64,000 bases of DNA. Origin: CAVRUD01 sp963849635 (GTDB lineage: Bacteria; Chloroflexota; Chloroflexia; Thermomicrobiales; UBA6265). Each line of letters starts with the position of its first letter. Positions within the stretch are counted from its first letter, which is position 1. Below the pieces are notes generated by a model. That model ran no database searches. It saw only the letters and a program-made list of their open reading frames with translations, and was not told the origin of the DNA. Position numbers and translations under genes: made by a program. The stretch lies in NCBI GenBank assembly GCA_963849635.1, contig CAWKIA010000008.1, positions 1 to 64,000 of the forward strand. The letters run 5' to 3'. Positions 17,033 to 26,140 of this stretch are shown here, in pieces.

Positions 17033-17601
17033 CTACGTTCGTCCAGCGATAAGTTCGTCTGTGTCGAAGACGAGATCCGGGAGGACCGTGGAGGCAAGGC
17101 GCTGGCCGCGCTCGGCGTAGGCGACGGTGCGGTAACCGTCCGGATGCGGGTCGGTGTGGCGCTCGATCCGCACGGCGACGAGGTTGAATAGCCAGGCTTC
17201 GGGGATGCCGGCGGTGGCGTAGAGGGGGAGCTTCACGCGCATGATCTACGTCACCAGGGTTAGTGCGCAGACTTCTCCCACGACAATGGTGTCCGGGCGC
17301 CAGGGGCAATTAGGTCATTGTAATCGACTCGAAGAATCGTCAATCGGGCATCGGCATACTCATCGGAGCGCCGGCATGCGAAGCGGACACGCGAATCATG
17401 ACCATATGCTCGTCGCGTATCTGCCGGAACACCGAACGATTGACCATGTTGAGGCAGACGATGTGGCTGCCGGTCTGGCTGCCTCGCTGGACAATGTGGC
17501 CATGTATGAGCTCCGTCTGGGCTCCGGCCAAGGATCAGGATGTCCCCCATGAGTTCGAAGTCTCGACCGAGAAGAGGTAGGGCGTCAGTGAGATGTGACA
17601 T
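17033..17601 (-). pseudogene. Decayed Uma2 family gene
   Basis: The C-terminal end is clear at 17033-17242 (KLPLYATAGIPEAWLFNL, then IERHTDPHPDGYRTV), closely resembling the intact Uma2 gene at 15785. Upstream, other frames hold the remains of the N-terminal part: TELIHGHIVQRGSQ matches the RVELIRGDIVEM block, and VCLNMVNRSVFRQI matches the next helix. Several frame breaks and altered residues separate the pieces, more than the single-base errors seen elsewhere, so this looks like real decay. Confidence 0.65.
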
Positions 17602-17756
17602 ACATGCGTGCTTGCCTCGCGCGTCGCGCTTCGATCATTGGTAGCGAGCTTACGACATCCGGAGGGCCTTCGAGGTTGGACTCGTTCGCGGCCCGAGCAC
17701 GATAGACTGCAGAGCTACCGGACTAACCGATGCTTGCTCGCAGGAGGTCGCTGCGC
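17602..17756. other. Intergenic before the M20 peptidase gene
   Basis: No gene seen. It should hold the promoter of the rightward M20 gene; no convincing -35/-10 pair was found. Confidence 0.3.
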
Positions 17757-19070
17757 ATGCCCCCTGTTTCTCCCGAACTCGCCCAGGTATTGGATGCCGT
17801 CGATGCCCGGGCCGATGAGATCGTCGCCTTCGCGGCCGAGTTCATCCGGCAGCCGTCGGTCAATCCGGACCTTGAACCCAATCCAGATGCTGAGCGGCCC
17901 GCTCAGGAGTGGCTCCGAGATCAAATGGTTGCGAGTGGCGCGTTCGCCGAGGTCGACTTCTGGGAGTTAGAGGCGAATCGGCCGAACGTCTGCGCGGTGC
18001 GGCCGGGGACTGGCGGTGGGCGCTCCTTGATCTGGGCAGGGCACACCGATGTGGTTCCGGTCAATGCAGAGCAGCGGGCGGCCTGGTCCGGGGCGGGACC
18101 GTTCTCCGGGGAGGTGCGGGACGGCAAGCTCTGGGGCCGCGGCGCTTCGGATATGAAGGGGGCGATCGCCGCCTACGTGATGGCGGCCAGGATCATCCAC
18201 GATGTCGGGATCACCCTGAAGGGCGATCTGCGCCTGGCCCAGGCTTGTGGGGAGGAATCCGGCCACTATCACATCGGGTGCAACACGGTGCTGGAGCGCG
18301 GCCACCGCGCCGATCTGGCGATCTTCCCGGAACCATCCAACTTCGCGGTCTATCCCACCATTAAAGGAGAGATCTACTTCCGGCTGACGGTCCCTGGAAA
18401 GTCGACCCACATCTGCAACCGCCATCTTGTCGCCCAGGCGCTGCCACATGGGGTCGAGCGGCCGGGCGTGAGCGCGATCGACAACATGCTCAAGTACCAG
18501 CTGGCGATCTTGGAGCTGGAGCGGCAATGGCTGCTGTGGCGCTCCGACCCGAGCGTGCCGCCCGGAGGAATGTTCATCAACGTCAACTCGATCCATGCCG
18601 GGCCGGTCGATACCACGGTGCCGGACTCGGCTGTGCCGGATACGTGCGAGATTACGGGCTCGATGCTGTTCTACCCCAGCCTGACCGCCGCCGAGGTGAT
18701 CGCGGATGTGCGGGCCGCCATCGACCGGGTGACGGAGGGTGATGCCTGGCTGCGAGAGCACCCGCCGGTGCTGGAGATCCCATACGGCCATCCGCATAAG
18801 GAGCCGGTCAACATGCCGTTCGACCACCCGGGCGTGCTCGCCATCGAGTCCGCCGTCGAGACGGTCACCGGCCAGAAGCCGCCGAAGCAGACCAGCCCCT
18901 TTGTCTGCGACGCCAACTACTGGTACCCGATCGGGCAGCCCAGCCTGGTCTTCGGCTGCGGCGATCCCAGTTGGGGGATCCACGGCACGAACGAATACTT
19001 GCCCATCGCTGACCTGATCCAGGCGACGAAGCTCTTTGCGGCGGTGACACTGGAGTGGTGTGGGGTCTAG
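17757..19070 (+). CDS. M20 family metallopeptidase (ArgE/DapE/ACY1-like)
   Basis: About 437 residues. Zinc-ligand and catalytic motifs are intact: GHTDVVP, GRGASDMKG, and GEESG with the general-base Glu. The lid domain lies between about residues 190 and 330. Enzymes of this family hydrolyse N-acyl amino acids, dipeptides or succinyl-diaminopimelate in the cytoplasm. I chose ATG at 17757 (MPPVSPELAQ) because AGGAGG lies 9 bases upstream; an in-frame ATG at 17730 has none. Flanking genes do not point to a pathway. A palindromic repeat follows the stop and probably ends the transcript. Confidence 0.9.
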   Translation: MPPVSPELAQVLDAVDARADEIVAFAAEFIRQPSVNPDLEPNPDAERPAQEWLRDQMVASGAFAEVDFWELEANRPNVCAVRPGTGGGRSLIWAGHTDVVPVNAEQRAAWSGAGPFSGEVRDGKLWGRGASDMKGAIAAYVMAARIIHDVGITLKGDLRLAQACGEESGHYHIGCNTVLERGHRADLAIFPEPSNFAVYPTIKGEIYFRLTVPGKSTHICNRHLVAQALPHGVERPGVSAIDNMLKYQLAILELERQWLLWRSDPSVPPGGMFINVNSIHAGPVDTTVPDSAVPDTCEITGSMLFYPSLTAAEVIADVRAAIDRVTEGDAWLREHPPVLEIPYGHPHKEPVNMPFDHPGVLAIESAVETVTGQKPPKQTSPFVCDANYWYPIGQPSLVFGCGDPSWGIHGTNEYLPIADLIQATKLFAAVTLEWCGV

Positions 19071-19205
19071 AAGGGGGACAACGCTGACGCTTTGAGGGGG
19101 ACACGGCTGTCGCCGTGAGGGGGAGAGGGGGAGAGAAGACGTCCCCTCCCCCTCTCCCCCTCAGCTCGCAGGGCTGTTCCCCTCAACGCGATAGCGTTGT
19201 CCCGC
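19069..19205. repeat. GGGGGACA-type palindromic repeat, copy A
   Basis: Units of the form GGGGGACAACGCTGACGCTTTGA are followed by a G-rich then C-rich palindromic centre and inverted units. The same organisation and unit occur at 26798-26996. It separates the M20 peptidase and SMR genes, which converge. Confidence 0.7.
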
Positions 19206-19207
19206 TC

Positions 19208-19543
19208 TCAACCATGCGCGCCGCCGAGTTGCAATGTGACGACACCGGCGATGATCAATGCGATGCCGGCGAGGCTCATGCGGGAGAGGGACTCGCCGAA
19301 GAGGGCCACGCCGATGATGGCGGTGGCGGCGGTGCCTGCTCCTGACCAGATGGCGTAGGTCGAGCCCAGGTCGAGTTGCTTCATGCTGATCGCCATGAAG
19401 TAGAAGCTGAGGGCGTACCCGATCACGACCAGCGCGCCGAAGCCGAGACGGGTGAAGCCGTCCGACGCTTTCAGGGCGGTGGTGGCGATCAGTTCGGTTG
19501 TAATCGCCAAGGCGAGCAGTACCCACGGTGACAGGCCGAGCAT
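19208..19543 (-). CDS. SMR-family multidrug/guanidinium exporter
   Basis: 111 residues with four membrane helices, the size and pattern of EmrE-type small multidrug resistance proteins. The functional Glu lies in the first helix (ALAITTELIATTALK); later blocks AISMKQLDLGSTYAIWSGAGT and LFGESLS are typical. These are proton-coupled dimeric exporters of cationic compounds. ATG at 19543 follows AGGAG. The TetR gene lies 13 bases upstream on the same strand, so the pair probably forms an operon in which the TetR protein controls drug export. Confidence 0.92.
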   Translation of the reverse strand: MLGLSPWVLLALAITTELIATTALKASDGFTRLGFGALVVIGYALSFYFMAISMKQLDLGSTYAIWSGAGTAATAIIGVALFGESLSRMSLAGIALIIAGVVTLQLGGAHG

Positions 19544-19556
19544 CGGATGAGATCTC

Positions 19557-20109
19557 CTATAAGGAAGCAAGGTTGCGAAGTCGAGCGATGACATCCGTCC
19601 GGAGCGGCTCGGCGATGGGAGCGAAGGCGAAGATGTCGCCCAGCCAGAACCCATCGGCGGCGAGCCGGACGATGGTGGCGATCACCGGATCGAGGCCGTC
19701 GGCGATGGCGCGGGCCTGCCAGCGCTGGTAGGCGTCGCGCATCGGCGCGAGGAGGTCGGGGTCGTTGGCGATGGCCGCGAGAAGGCCGCCCGTCAACTCG
19801 TAGTCGGAGCCGGCTTCTCCGGTGGTCGCGCTCAGGAAGGCGCGCACCCAGCGGCCGGGGCCCGGGTTCGGGTCGAGCGCCATCAGCCGCTCGACCTCGT
19901 GGTCGAACCGGACGATCGGGTCGGCGATCAGCCCTTGGATGAGCGCCTCCTTGGTCGGGAAGTGGTAGAGCAGACCGCCCTTGGAGCGGCCTGCTTCGCG
20001 GGCGACCGCTTCGAGGGTCAGGGCTGATACCCCGTCGCGAAGAACGACCCGGTGAGCGGCCTGCAACACCGTCCAGCTTTGTCCCGGTCGCGATCTGTGC
20101 ATCGCTCAT
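19557..20109 (-). CDS. TetR-family repressor of the SMR exporter (frameshifted)
   Basis: About 183 residues. The N-terminal HTH is clear (LTLEAVAREAGRSKGGLLYHFPTKEAL), followed by an all-helical ligand domain. In the given sequence the HTH frame starts at 20102 (MHRSRPGQ), but a promoter -10 TATACT lies exactly 6 bases before an ATG at 20109 in another frame (MSDAQIATGTK). One base less in the first 15 codons joins the two; the 553-base span is one over a multiple of three. This suggests a leaderless start at 20109 plus a single-base insertion. A perfect inverted repeat in the promoter (20120-20135) is the likely operator. Confidence 0.8.
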
Positions 20110-20115
20110 GGAGTG

Positions 20116-20145
20116 AGTATACCGTCCAGACGGTACAGTCCGCAA
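20116..20145 (-). promoter_or_regulatory. TetR gene promoter and operator
   Basis: The perfect inverted repeat TACCGTC-CA-GACGGTA (20120-20135) overlaps a -10 TATACT (20116-20121, minus strand). A weak -35 TTGCGG lies 18 bases upstream. The -10 is 6 bases from the ATG at 20109, implying a leaderless transcript repressed by its own product. Confidence 0.65.
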
Positions 20146-20248
20146 GTGCGTTTGGTCCTTCCCGCAAAGGGCGACGCCGGGTCGATTGGGCGGCCCGGCG
20201 TCGCGATGGTCGGTTCAGCTGTAGGCGAGCGGCGCGTCGTGCGACCGG

Positions 20249-21016
20249 TTAGGCGCGGGCGAGGACTGCCGGAACTCGCTCCCGGGCGTTCTCGTGGGCG
20301 CGGACGGTCGCCACCAGGACGAGGTCCATGAACCGGCCGATCTCGATGAAGAGCCGGGCCGCGCGCCGGGCGGGCAACCCCTCTTCTTCGATCATGCCCA
20401 TCACGGTGCGGACGACGGGGTGGCGGAAATAGAGGAAGGCGTCGACCGTCTCGACGACCGTGAGGCCGGCGGCCGCGCCGGAGCGGCCGTAATGGGAGCC
20501 GATCTGTTCCGCTTCTTGCAAGAGGGAGGGGCGGTCGCCGGCGGCAGGTTGGGAGACGGCGTAGCGGATGGCGAGGTCGACCAGGCGGCGGCCAAGGCGG
20601 CGGTGCTCGTCCTGGGTGGCCGGGCTGTAGGCCTGAAACCAGCGTTTTTCGCGGGCGCCGTGGAGATAGTCGTCTTCGTAGGCGGAGAGGGAGCGGTCGG
20701 TGATGATCTGGCGGGTCACCCGGGGCCGGTCCTGGCGGCGCGGTTGGCCGCCGAGGAGGGCGCGGAGGTCGTCCTCGGCGTAGCGCCGATGGCCGCCGGG
20801 GGTACGGAAGACCGGCACCTTGCCGGCGTCGCTCCAGCGGCGCAGGGTTGACTGGTCGACGCCGAGCATCCGGCAGGCGTCGTTGATGGACAGCCAGTGG
20901 CCGTCGCCGTTGGCGATGCCAACATGGTCGTCCGGGTGATCGCTCGGTTTGCGCCCACGGTTGCGGTCGGGTTGAGGGCGGGATGGGGAACCGGAGGCGG
21001 GGGAATGGGTCATCAT
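20249..21016 (-). CDS. MerR/excisionase-type HTH protein with RsbR-N-like domain
   Basis: About 255 residues. A DNA-binding domain of the excisionase/MerR class lies at about residues 40-85 (WLSINDACRMLGVDQSTLRRW, then the wing FRTPGGHRRY). The rest is helical and resembles the N-terminal sensor domain of RsbR-like stress proteins (AEQIGSHYGRSGAAAGL, then a conserved TVVETVDAFLYFRHPVV). ATG at 21016 (MMTHSPAS) has GAGAAGG upstream; the open frame to 21181 looks non-coding. It probably couples a signal to transcription; neither target nor signal is identifiable. Confidence 0.75.
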   Translation of the reverse strand: MMTHSPASGSPSRPQPDRNRGRKPSDHPDDHVGIANGDGHWLSINDACRMLGVDQSTLRRWSDAGKVPVFRTPGGHRRYAEDDLRALLGGQPRRQDRPRVTRQIITDRSLSAYEDDYLHGAREKRWFQAYSPATQDEHRRLGRRLVDLAIRYAVSQPAAGDRPSLLQEAEQIGSHYGRSGAAAGLTVVETVDAFLYFRHPVVRTVMGMIEEEGLPARRAARLFIEIGRFMDLVLVATVRAHENARERVPAVLARA

Positions 21017-21102
21017 CGCACCCTTCTCATCCGCTGGGAGGTTGGCTCTGTCGACACGGCATCGTGCGACGAGGCGCCAGTGTACCGACGGATGAGTGGC
21101 TG

Positions 21103-21613
21103 TCAATCCCTCTTTTTGGGCATACGGCCAATTCTGCGTTTTGTCCGTGCAGGACTCATGCCTCTGGGTTGCCGTTGCCATTCGATCCGCTCGCGGTCAT
21201 CCCAGGCGTCGATGAGCCAGCGGCCTGACTCCGGCTCGAAGCCGAAGTTGAGATAAACGTGTTCACCGATGGCAAAAATCCAAGCGCCTGCCCGACTGTC
21301 CAGGAAGAGGCGCAGTCGGTGACGATGACGTTGTGGGCGATGGCGAAGAGCCAGGAGCGCAGGATGTCTGGTCGCGCGGCAAAAAGGCCGCGAATGCATT
21401 GGAGAAGATCAGCGCGGCCGCATCCTCGGCGTCGGCGGGATCGTCGATTCGGACTTGGCAGTAGCGCAGGATGGCGTCGCCGAAGCGGTCGTAGACGGCT
21501 TCGAAGGCGACGGTGTCACCCGCGCTGAGGTCGTCCCCAGCGCGTGAACCGCTCCGTACACTGTCTGTGGCCTGGGCGAATCTGCCTCGCCGCCCCCGCC
21601 TGCCAAACCCCAT
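21103..21613 (-). pseudogene. ECF-sigma-like N-terminus fused to an unknown C-terminal fragment
   Basis: The right part (21400-21613) encodes a sigma-70 region 2-like stretch (AFEAVYDRFGDAILRYCQVRIDDPADAEDA). After AAFLPRDQ the frame changes and the following residues do not form region 4. The left part (21103-21290) encodes a different block, AWIFAIGEHVYLNFGFEP then GRWLIDAWDDRERIEWQ, which looks like the end of an unrelated small domain. No complete gene can be reconstructed. It may be a deletion scar joining two genes. Confidence 0.5.
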
Positions 21614-21746
21614 GCCTGTTCATCCCTCACCCATCGCAACGCCCAGATAGCGGCAGAGCGTCCTCCGCTGCTATCTGGGTAGACACGAGAATGGGGAGAA
21701 GGTAACGCGGATGACTACGCCCTGTGCCTGGAGGTTCGGAGGGGAC

Positions 21747-22547
21747 TCAGGCCGGGAAGTGCTCGCCGACCCAGGATTGCCACTGAGCGTCGATCGGCTC
21801 GATGGTGGCTGGTTCGAGGCCGAAGAGGTAGAACCGGATCGCCAGGTAGACCTGACCGCCCATCGGGTGGGGGACGAGATGGGCGATGCCCGGCGCGGGC
21901 TCCTCCAGTCGAACCAGCAACTCCTCTGGCCAGGCGGGCTGACCAGCCCACTCGACCAACCCACCCAGCGGCGGAGCTCCCGCTCCGGTCCTCACGCGCT
22001 GGCCGACGGTTGCCCCGGAAAGACTGAGCGCACGCATCAGCGTTTCCCATGCCGCCTCTTTGGGTTCGGGCGCAACCCCCATGAGTTGCACCTGAGCGGC
22101 GTGCTGCCCCCGGAATTGCTCCAGATAGAGCCGCAGAACTCGGAAGAAGGCAAGCCAGCCGTAGGTGTGACCTTCGAACTGCCCGTCCCAATCGTCGCTG
22201 CTCGCAAACCAGCTATGGACGACCCGCACGACACAGGTTCCGCCAGACTGAGCCTCGACGGTCCACTCCGTGGCGACGGTCGGATCGTCGGGCCCCATGC
22301 CGTCGCGGCTGTCGGCCACGAAGCGATGAGGAGGCTCCCAGCGGGTGATCTTCGCCGCGGAATCCATCCCCGGACCGAAGCTTGAGGTCGTGATCCCGCC
22401 GACGCGCTCCTCGACAGTGGTCGGTACGAACCAGGAGGTGATGCCGGGCCCCGTCGCGATTGCGTGCCACACCTCCTCTGGTGTGCCGGGCACCTCGACT
22501 TCGGCCTCAACCGAGCGGCGTCCATCGTTACCAATCCGAACGGGCAT
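21747..22547 (-). CDS. SRPBCC (AHSA1-like) domain protein
   Basis: 266 residues. The first 150 form a START/Bet v1-like helix-grip fold with family landmarks VEVPGTPEEVWHAIATGPGI and WEPPHRFV; the C-terminal 100 residues are less typical. Members bind hydrophobic ligands or act as Hsp90 co-chaperone relatives. ATG at 22547 (MPVRIG) overlaps the end of the ArsR gene by 20 bases, a standard arrangement in which the ArsR-type repressor and SRPBCC protein are co-expressed. Confidence 0.85.
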   Translation of the reverse strand: MPVRIGNDGRRSVEAEVEVPGTPEEVWHAIATGPGITSWFVPTTVEERVGGITTSSFGPGMDSAAKITRWEPPHRFVADSRDGMGPDDPTVATEWTVEAQSGGTCVVRVVHSWFASSDDWDGQFEGHTYGWLAFFRVLRLYLEQFRGQHAAQVQLMGVAPEPKEAAWETLMRALSLSGATVGQRVRTGAGAPPLGGLVEWAGQPAWPEELLVRLEEPAPGIAHLVPHPMGGQVYLAIRFYLFGLEPATIEPIDAQWQSWVGEHFPA

Positions 22548-23167
22548 GTTCTGGTCTCTCCTTTGACGTTAGTTCGAGCGGTGTGGGGTCGAGCGGCACG
22601 GGGTGGGCGAGGATGACGAGACGGTGCGACCGTCCTCCTGGCGTAACGTCGTCGTGGTATCTGGCGACGAGACGCATCACGGTCTCGGTGAGTTCGTGTG
22701 GTGAACGCCGCCCGCTCCGCCGCCGAGTGGAACCGGATCTCGGCATCGAGCGAGAGTACCGGCAGGCTCTGCTGGGCCTCGCGCGAGCGGCGCACCAGGC
22801 TCCCGACCTCGCGCACGACGCGCGCGGCTAGGGCGATTAGATAGGACGCGGAGAGGCGGTCGGCGGTGCGAGCCGGATCGGCCGCGACGGGTCCGAACGC
22901 GCCGGGCGAGACGACGTACGTATCGGCGCTGGCAACGAACAGGCGCTCGCGCAACCCGCCCCAGGAGCGAGTTGCGCTCTCCTGGACCAGATGGTGGGCT
23001 TCGAGTGCCTTCAGGTGGTAGGTGATCTTCTGGCGGGGGATGCCGAGACGGGCGGCGAGCATCGCGGCGGAAGCCGGCTCCGCCAACTCGGAAAGCAAAC
23101 GCGTCCGGACGGGATCGAGCGCCACCGTCGCGGCGGCGGGATCGTCGATGACCTCTACCTCGATCAT
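22528..23167 (-). CDS. ArsR-family regulator (frameshifted)
   Basis: About 212 residues. A winged helix occupies residues 10-70 (VRTRLLSELAEPASAAMLAARLGIPRQKITYHLKALE), followed by a helical domain. The frame changes after AERAAFT near 22702: one extra base (ACACG context) shifts to the frame HELTETVMRLVARYH that ends at 22528. The 640-base span is one over a multiple of three. The true stop overlaps the SRPBCC start, as usual for this gene pair. The promoter is unusually clear: TTGACA, 17 bases, TAGGGT, then ATG 6 bases later, indicating a leaderless mRNA with a palindromic operator across the -35. Confidence 0.82.
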
Positions 23168-23173
23168 GACCCT

Positions 23174-23203
23174 ACCCTAGCATTGACAAGAAAAGTTGTC
23201 AAT
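23174..23203 (-). promoter_or_regulatory. ArsR gene promoter with palindromic operator
   Basis: Minus strand: -35 TTGACA (23197-23202), 17-base spacer, -10 TAGGGT (23174-23179), ATG at 23167. The perfect inverted repeat ATTGACAA-N6-TTGTCAAT (23182-23203) covers the -35 and spacer. Autorepression is the simplest reading. Confidence 0.7.
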
Positions 23204-23362
23204 ACGGATTTCGTGTTCCGAGAGCGCAGTGCGGAAACCTTGACGCCCCAGATTGCGCCTGGGCATTTGGCCCCGAAGCGGCAATCAGGCGCGCCAACCT
23301 TCGCGCCCGGCGCTCTCGCGGACGTGAACTGTCCGTCCCTTTCACGGCTGATAGCTGATAGC

Positions 23363-24854
23363 TTACGTCGCGGTGAAGATCGCCTCGCGGATGGCGGTCA
23401 CCTGGGAGCGGAGGGCGGCGTCGGCGGAGAGGGCCTGCTCGATCTTGTCGATGCCGTGCATCACGGTGGTGTGGTCGCGGCCGCCCAGTTCCTTGCCGAT
23501 GTCGCCGAGGGAGAGGTCGGTCTCCTCGCGAATGAGATACATCGCTACCTGGCGGGGGAGCACGATCTCCTTGGTGCGGCCCCGGCCGCGGACGTCCTTC
23601 AGGTGCACCTTGTAATAGGCGGCGACGGCCTCGACGACGGTGTCGACAGACGCTTTTGGACGGGGGCCACCGGCGCCACCCCCGGCGCCGGTGAGCGCTT
23701 CCATCGCCAGGGAGAGGGTGAGGGAGCGGCCGGTGAGCTGGCTGAGGGCCAGGATCCGGTTGAGGGCTCCTTCGAGTTCGCGGATGTTGGTCTGGTCTTT
23801 CTCGGCAACGTACTCAACGACCGCATCCGGCAGGGCGATCCCCATCGTCTCGCCTTTGGTGCGGAGGATCGCAGTACGGGTTTCGAAGTCGGGCAAGCCG
23901 ACATCGGCGATCAGGCCGCCCTCGAAGCGGGAGCGGAGGCGGTCGGCCAGGGCGGCGATGGCGCGGGGCGAGCGGTCGCTGGTGATAACGACTTGCTTGC
24001 CGGCCTGGTAGAGCGCATTAAAGGTATGGAAGAACTCTTCCTGGGTGCTCTCTTTGCCGGCGATGAACTGGATGTCGTCGATCATGAGCATGTCGGCGGC
24101 GCGATAGCGCGAGCGGAACTCTTCCATTCGTTGCCCGCGGATCGCGTTGATCAAGTCGTTGGTGAATTTTTCCTGAGGAGACGTAGATGATCTGGAGCTC
24201 CGGCCGTAGCGCGATGGCGCGGTGGCCGATGGCGTGGACCAGGTGGGTCTTGCCCAGGCCGACACCCCCGTAGACGAAGAAGGGGTTGTAGGTGCCGCCG
24301 GGATGCTCTGCCACAGAGAGTGAGGCGGCGTGGGCGAACCGGTTGGAGGAACCCACGACGTAGGATTCGTAGACATAACGCGGATTAAGGCCGTGGTTTG
24401 GGGCCGCCGAAAGCTCAAGTTGCTGGGATAGCGGGGCAGCTGGCCTGCTCGGTGATGGTCGCTGGGTTGGATGCGCAGGCGTCGGTGGAGCCTTCGTTGG
24501 ACGTGATTCGGGCCGAGACTGGTCGCCGCTGCCAACGGTGCGCGGAGCTGGTGACGGGGTCGGAGCAGCGAGAACGCGGCCACCTTCGGGTTGGCGGGTC
24601 GATTCGCCCCGCTCGGTAATCGTGAACTCAACTTTGATCGGCCGGCCGACGAGATCGGAGACGGCGCGCTCGATCTGGCTAGCGTACCGCCCCTGGAGCG
24701 TGGCGGCGCCGAATGTGTTGGCGGCGGCGACCGTTACGGTGTCGTCGTGGAACGCCACCACCCTGGTCGGCCGCAGCCAGTTATTGAAGGCCGTCTTGGA
24801 CAGGCGGACTTCTAGGTCCCCGAGGACCGCCTGCCAGAGCTGTTGGGCCTCCAT
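23363..24854 (-). CDS. dnaA: Chromosomal replication initiator DnaA (one frameshift)
   Basis: All four DnaA domains are present: domain I (LWQAVLGDLEVRLSKTAFNNWL), a Pro-rich linker of about 80 residues, the AAA+ domain with GGVGLGKTHL (Walker A) and MLMIDDIQFI (Walker B), and the domain IV DNA-binding signature GGRDHTTVMHG. It loads the replicative helicase at oriC. ATG at 24854 (MEAQQLW) has GGAGG about 9 bases upstream. In the AAA+ domain the frame breaks at YVSS/EKFTNDL near 24175, where the DNA reads TCAGGAAAAATTC with one base too many. The 1492-base span is one over a multiple of three. As dnaA is essential, a sequencing insertion is the likeliest cause. No dnaN, rpmH or DnaA-box cluster was seen beside it. 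Confidence 0.92.
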
Positions 24855-25045
24855 CCGGCCTCGCCTCCAACGCTTCCTACGCTCGAACGTGCTCGCCGCC
24901 GGGCATGCCAGCCGCGCCCGACCCGGGTGTACGGACACCTGTTGTCCGCGCATCGTAGCATCGAATCACGAGTCCGTGCAATCTGTCCTCCTATATAGAT
25001 ATAGACAAATGGATCGCTGGGTATGCATAGCCTGCTCACTTGCCA
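24855..25045. other. dnaA upstream region
   Basis: An AT-rich patch (24990-25012, TATATAGATATAGACAAA) lies about 140 bases before dnaA and could be its promoter. I see no TTATCCACA-type boxes, so an origin here is not supported. Confidence 0.35.
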
Positions 25046-25922
25046 CTACTTGGGTATATGGTCTGTGCGGCCCCGCGTCACCAACAGTACGATCCCGAGG
25101 CCAAGGACGAAGAGGGCGAACGGGCCGCCGCAGATGATGAACAGCCCGGCAGCTGTATCTGCCCCGGCGCTGGCCAAGACCAATGAAAGCACGCAGAGGA
25201 GGAGCACCATCCCGATGCCGACCAGGAGCACCGTCTGTGGGGTCTGCCTGGCAAGGCGCGAGCGCGCGGGATAGGCGGACGGCGCCTGCCTCGGCCGAAC
25301 TGGTACCGCTGGCCGGCCCGACGATGGAGCCAATGGAGGCGTCTGTCGAGGGGGCGAGGCGGCGAAATCGGGTCGATCCTCTTCGGGGCCGTCTACGACC
25401 TGATCAGGAGAAGGTATGGCCTGGCTCGGAGTCGGCAGGACCTGTGGTGGCGTCTCGGAAGTCCGCTCTGACGACGGAGCGAACGGCATGGGTGTCTGGA
25501 ATGCCGACGGGCCGGGTTTTTCTGGAGCCTCTGCGGGCGCATCGGGCCGGTTGGGCGCCGGTGTCGACTGGGGCGGGGTCGTCGTCGCCGGCGGACGCGG
25601 GGTTGTGGATGCTCTGACCGTGGGTGTCGTTGGAATCGTTGGTCCGAGCGATGGTGGGGCTGTGGCGCGGGGCGTGGGAGCCGATAGTGGCTGTGTAGGG
25701 GATGTCGCTGCGGTCTGCGCTTGCCGGTTGGGCCGGAGCCGCCGTGGTCACGGCCTCGGGGGTCGCGGAAGAGCCGGCTGGGGCTTCGTAGGCGGCCAGC
25801 AGGGCGCCGCAATTGGAGCAGACCACCGCGTCTGCCCGGGCATTGATCGCCCCGCAGCGTCCGCATCGCCGCCCTGGTTCCCGCCCTGAGGGTGCGGGCG
25901 GCTGGTCTTCGTGATCGCTCAT
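25046..25922 (-). CDS. Zinc-ribbon membrane protein (frameshifted)
   Basis: About 290 residues. Residues 15-40 hold a zinc ribbon (CxxC-x11-CxxC, beginning RRCGRCGAINAR). A long Pro/Ser/Thr-rich linker follows, then two C-terminal membrane helices (TVLLVGIGMVLLLCVLSL and GLFIICGGPFALFVLGLGIVLL). ATG at 25922 (MSDHEDQPP) has GGAGG 5 bases upstream. The frame shifts in the linker near 25480-25500 (one extra base; span 877). Such proteins are of unknown role. It is divergent from the zinc-ribbon gene at 26141, with about 220 bp between starts, so the two are probably co-regulated. Confidence 0.75.
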
Positions 25923-26140
25923 TCCACCCTCCGCGTGGTGGTGCATCTGTTCCACCGTTTCGAGATCTGACAATCGTGCCGTTCTACCCGGGCATGGCTG
26001 CCGCGATCGATCGGGCTGGTCCTGAAGCGTTGCCGGTGGCTGGCGCCGCCTGTGGTAGAAAGACTGGATCAGATGGCCGCCAGGTGGGCACTTCGCCCGA
26101 TCCACCCGGCATGTTTTCCGCCCGATGGAGGCCGTGCCGC

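Noticed and set aside
24855..25045. Replication origin beside dnaA
   Set aside because: No DnaA boxes or AT-rich repeat array, and no dnaN next to dnaA; one AT-rich patch is more simply a promoter.
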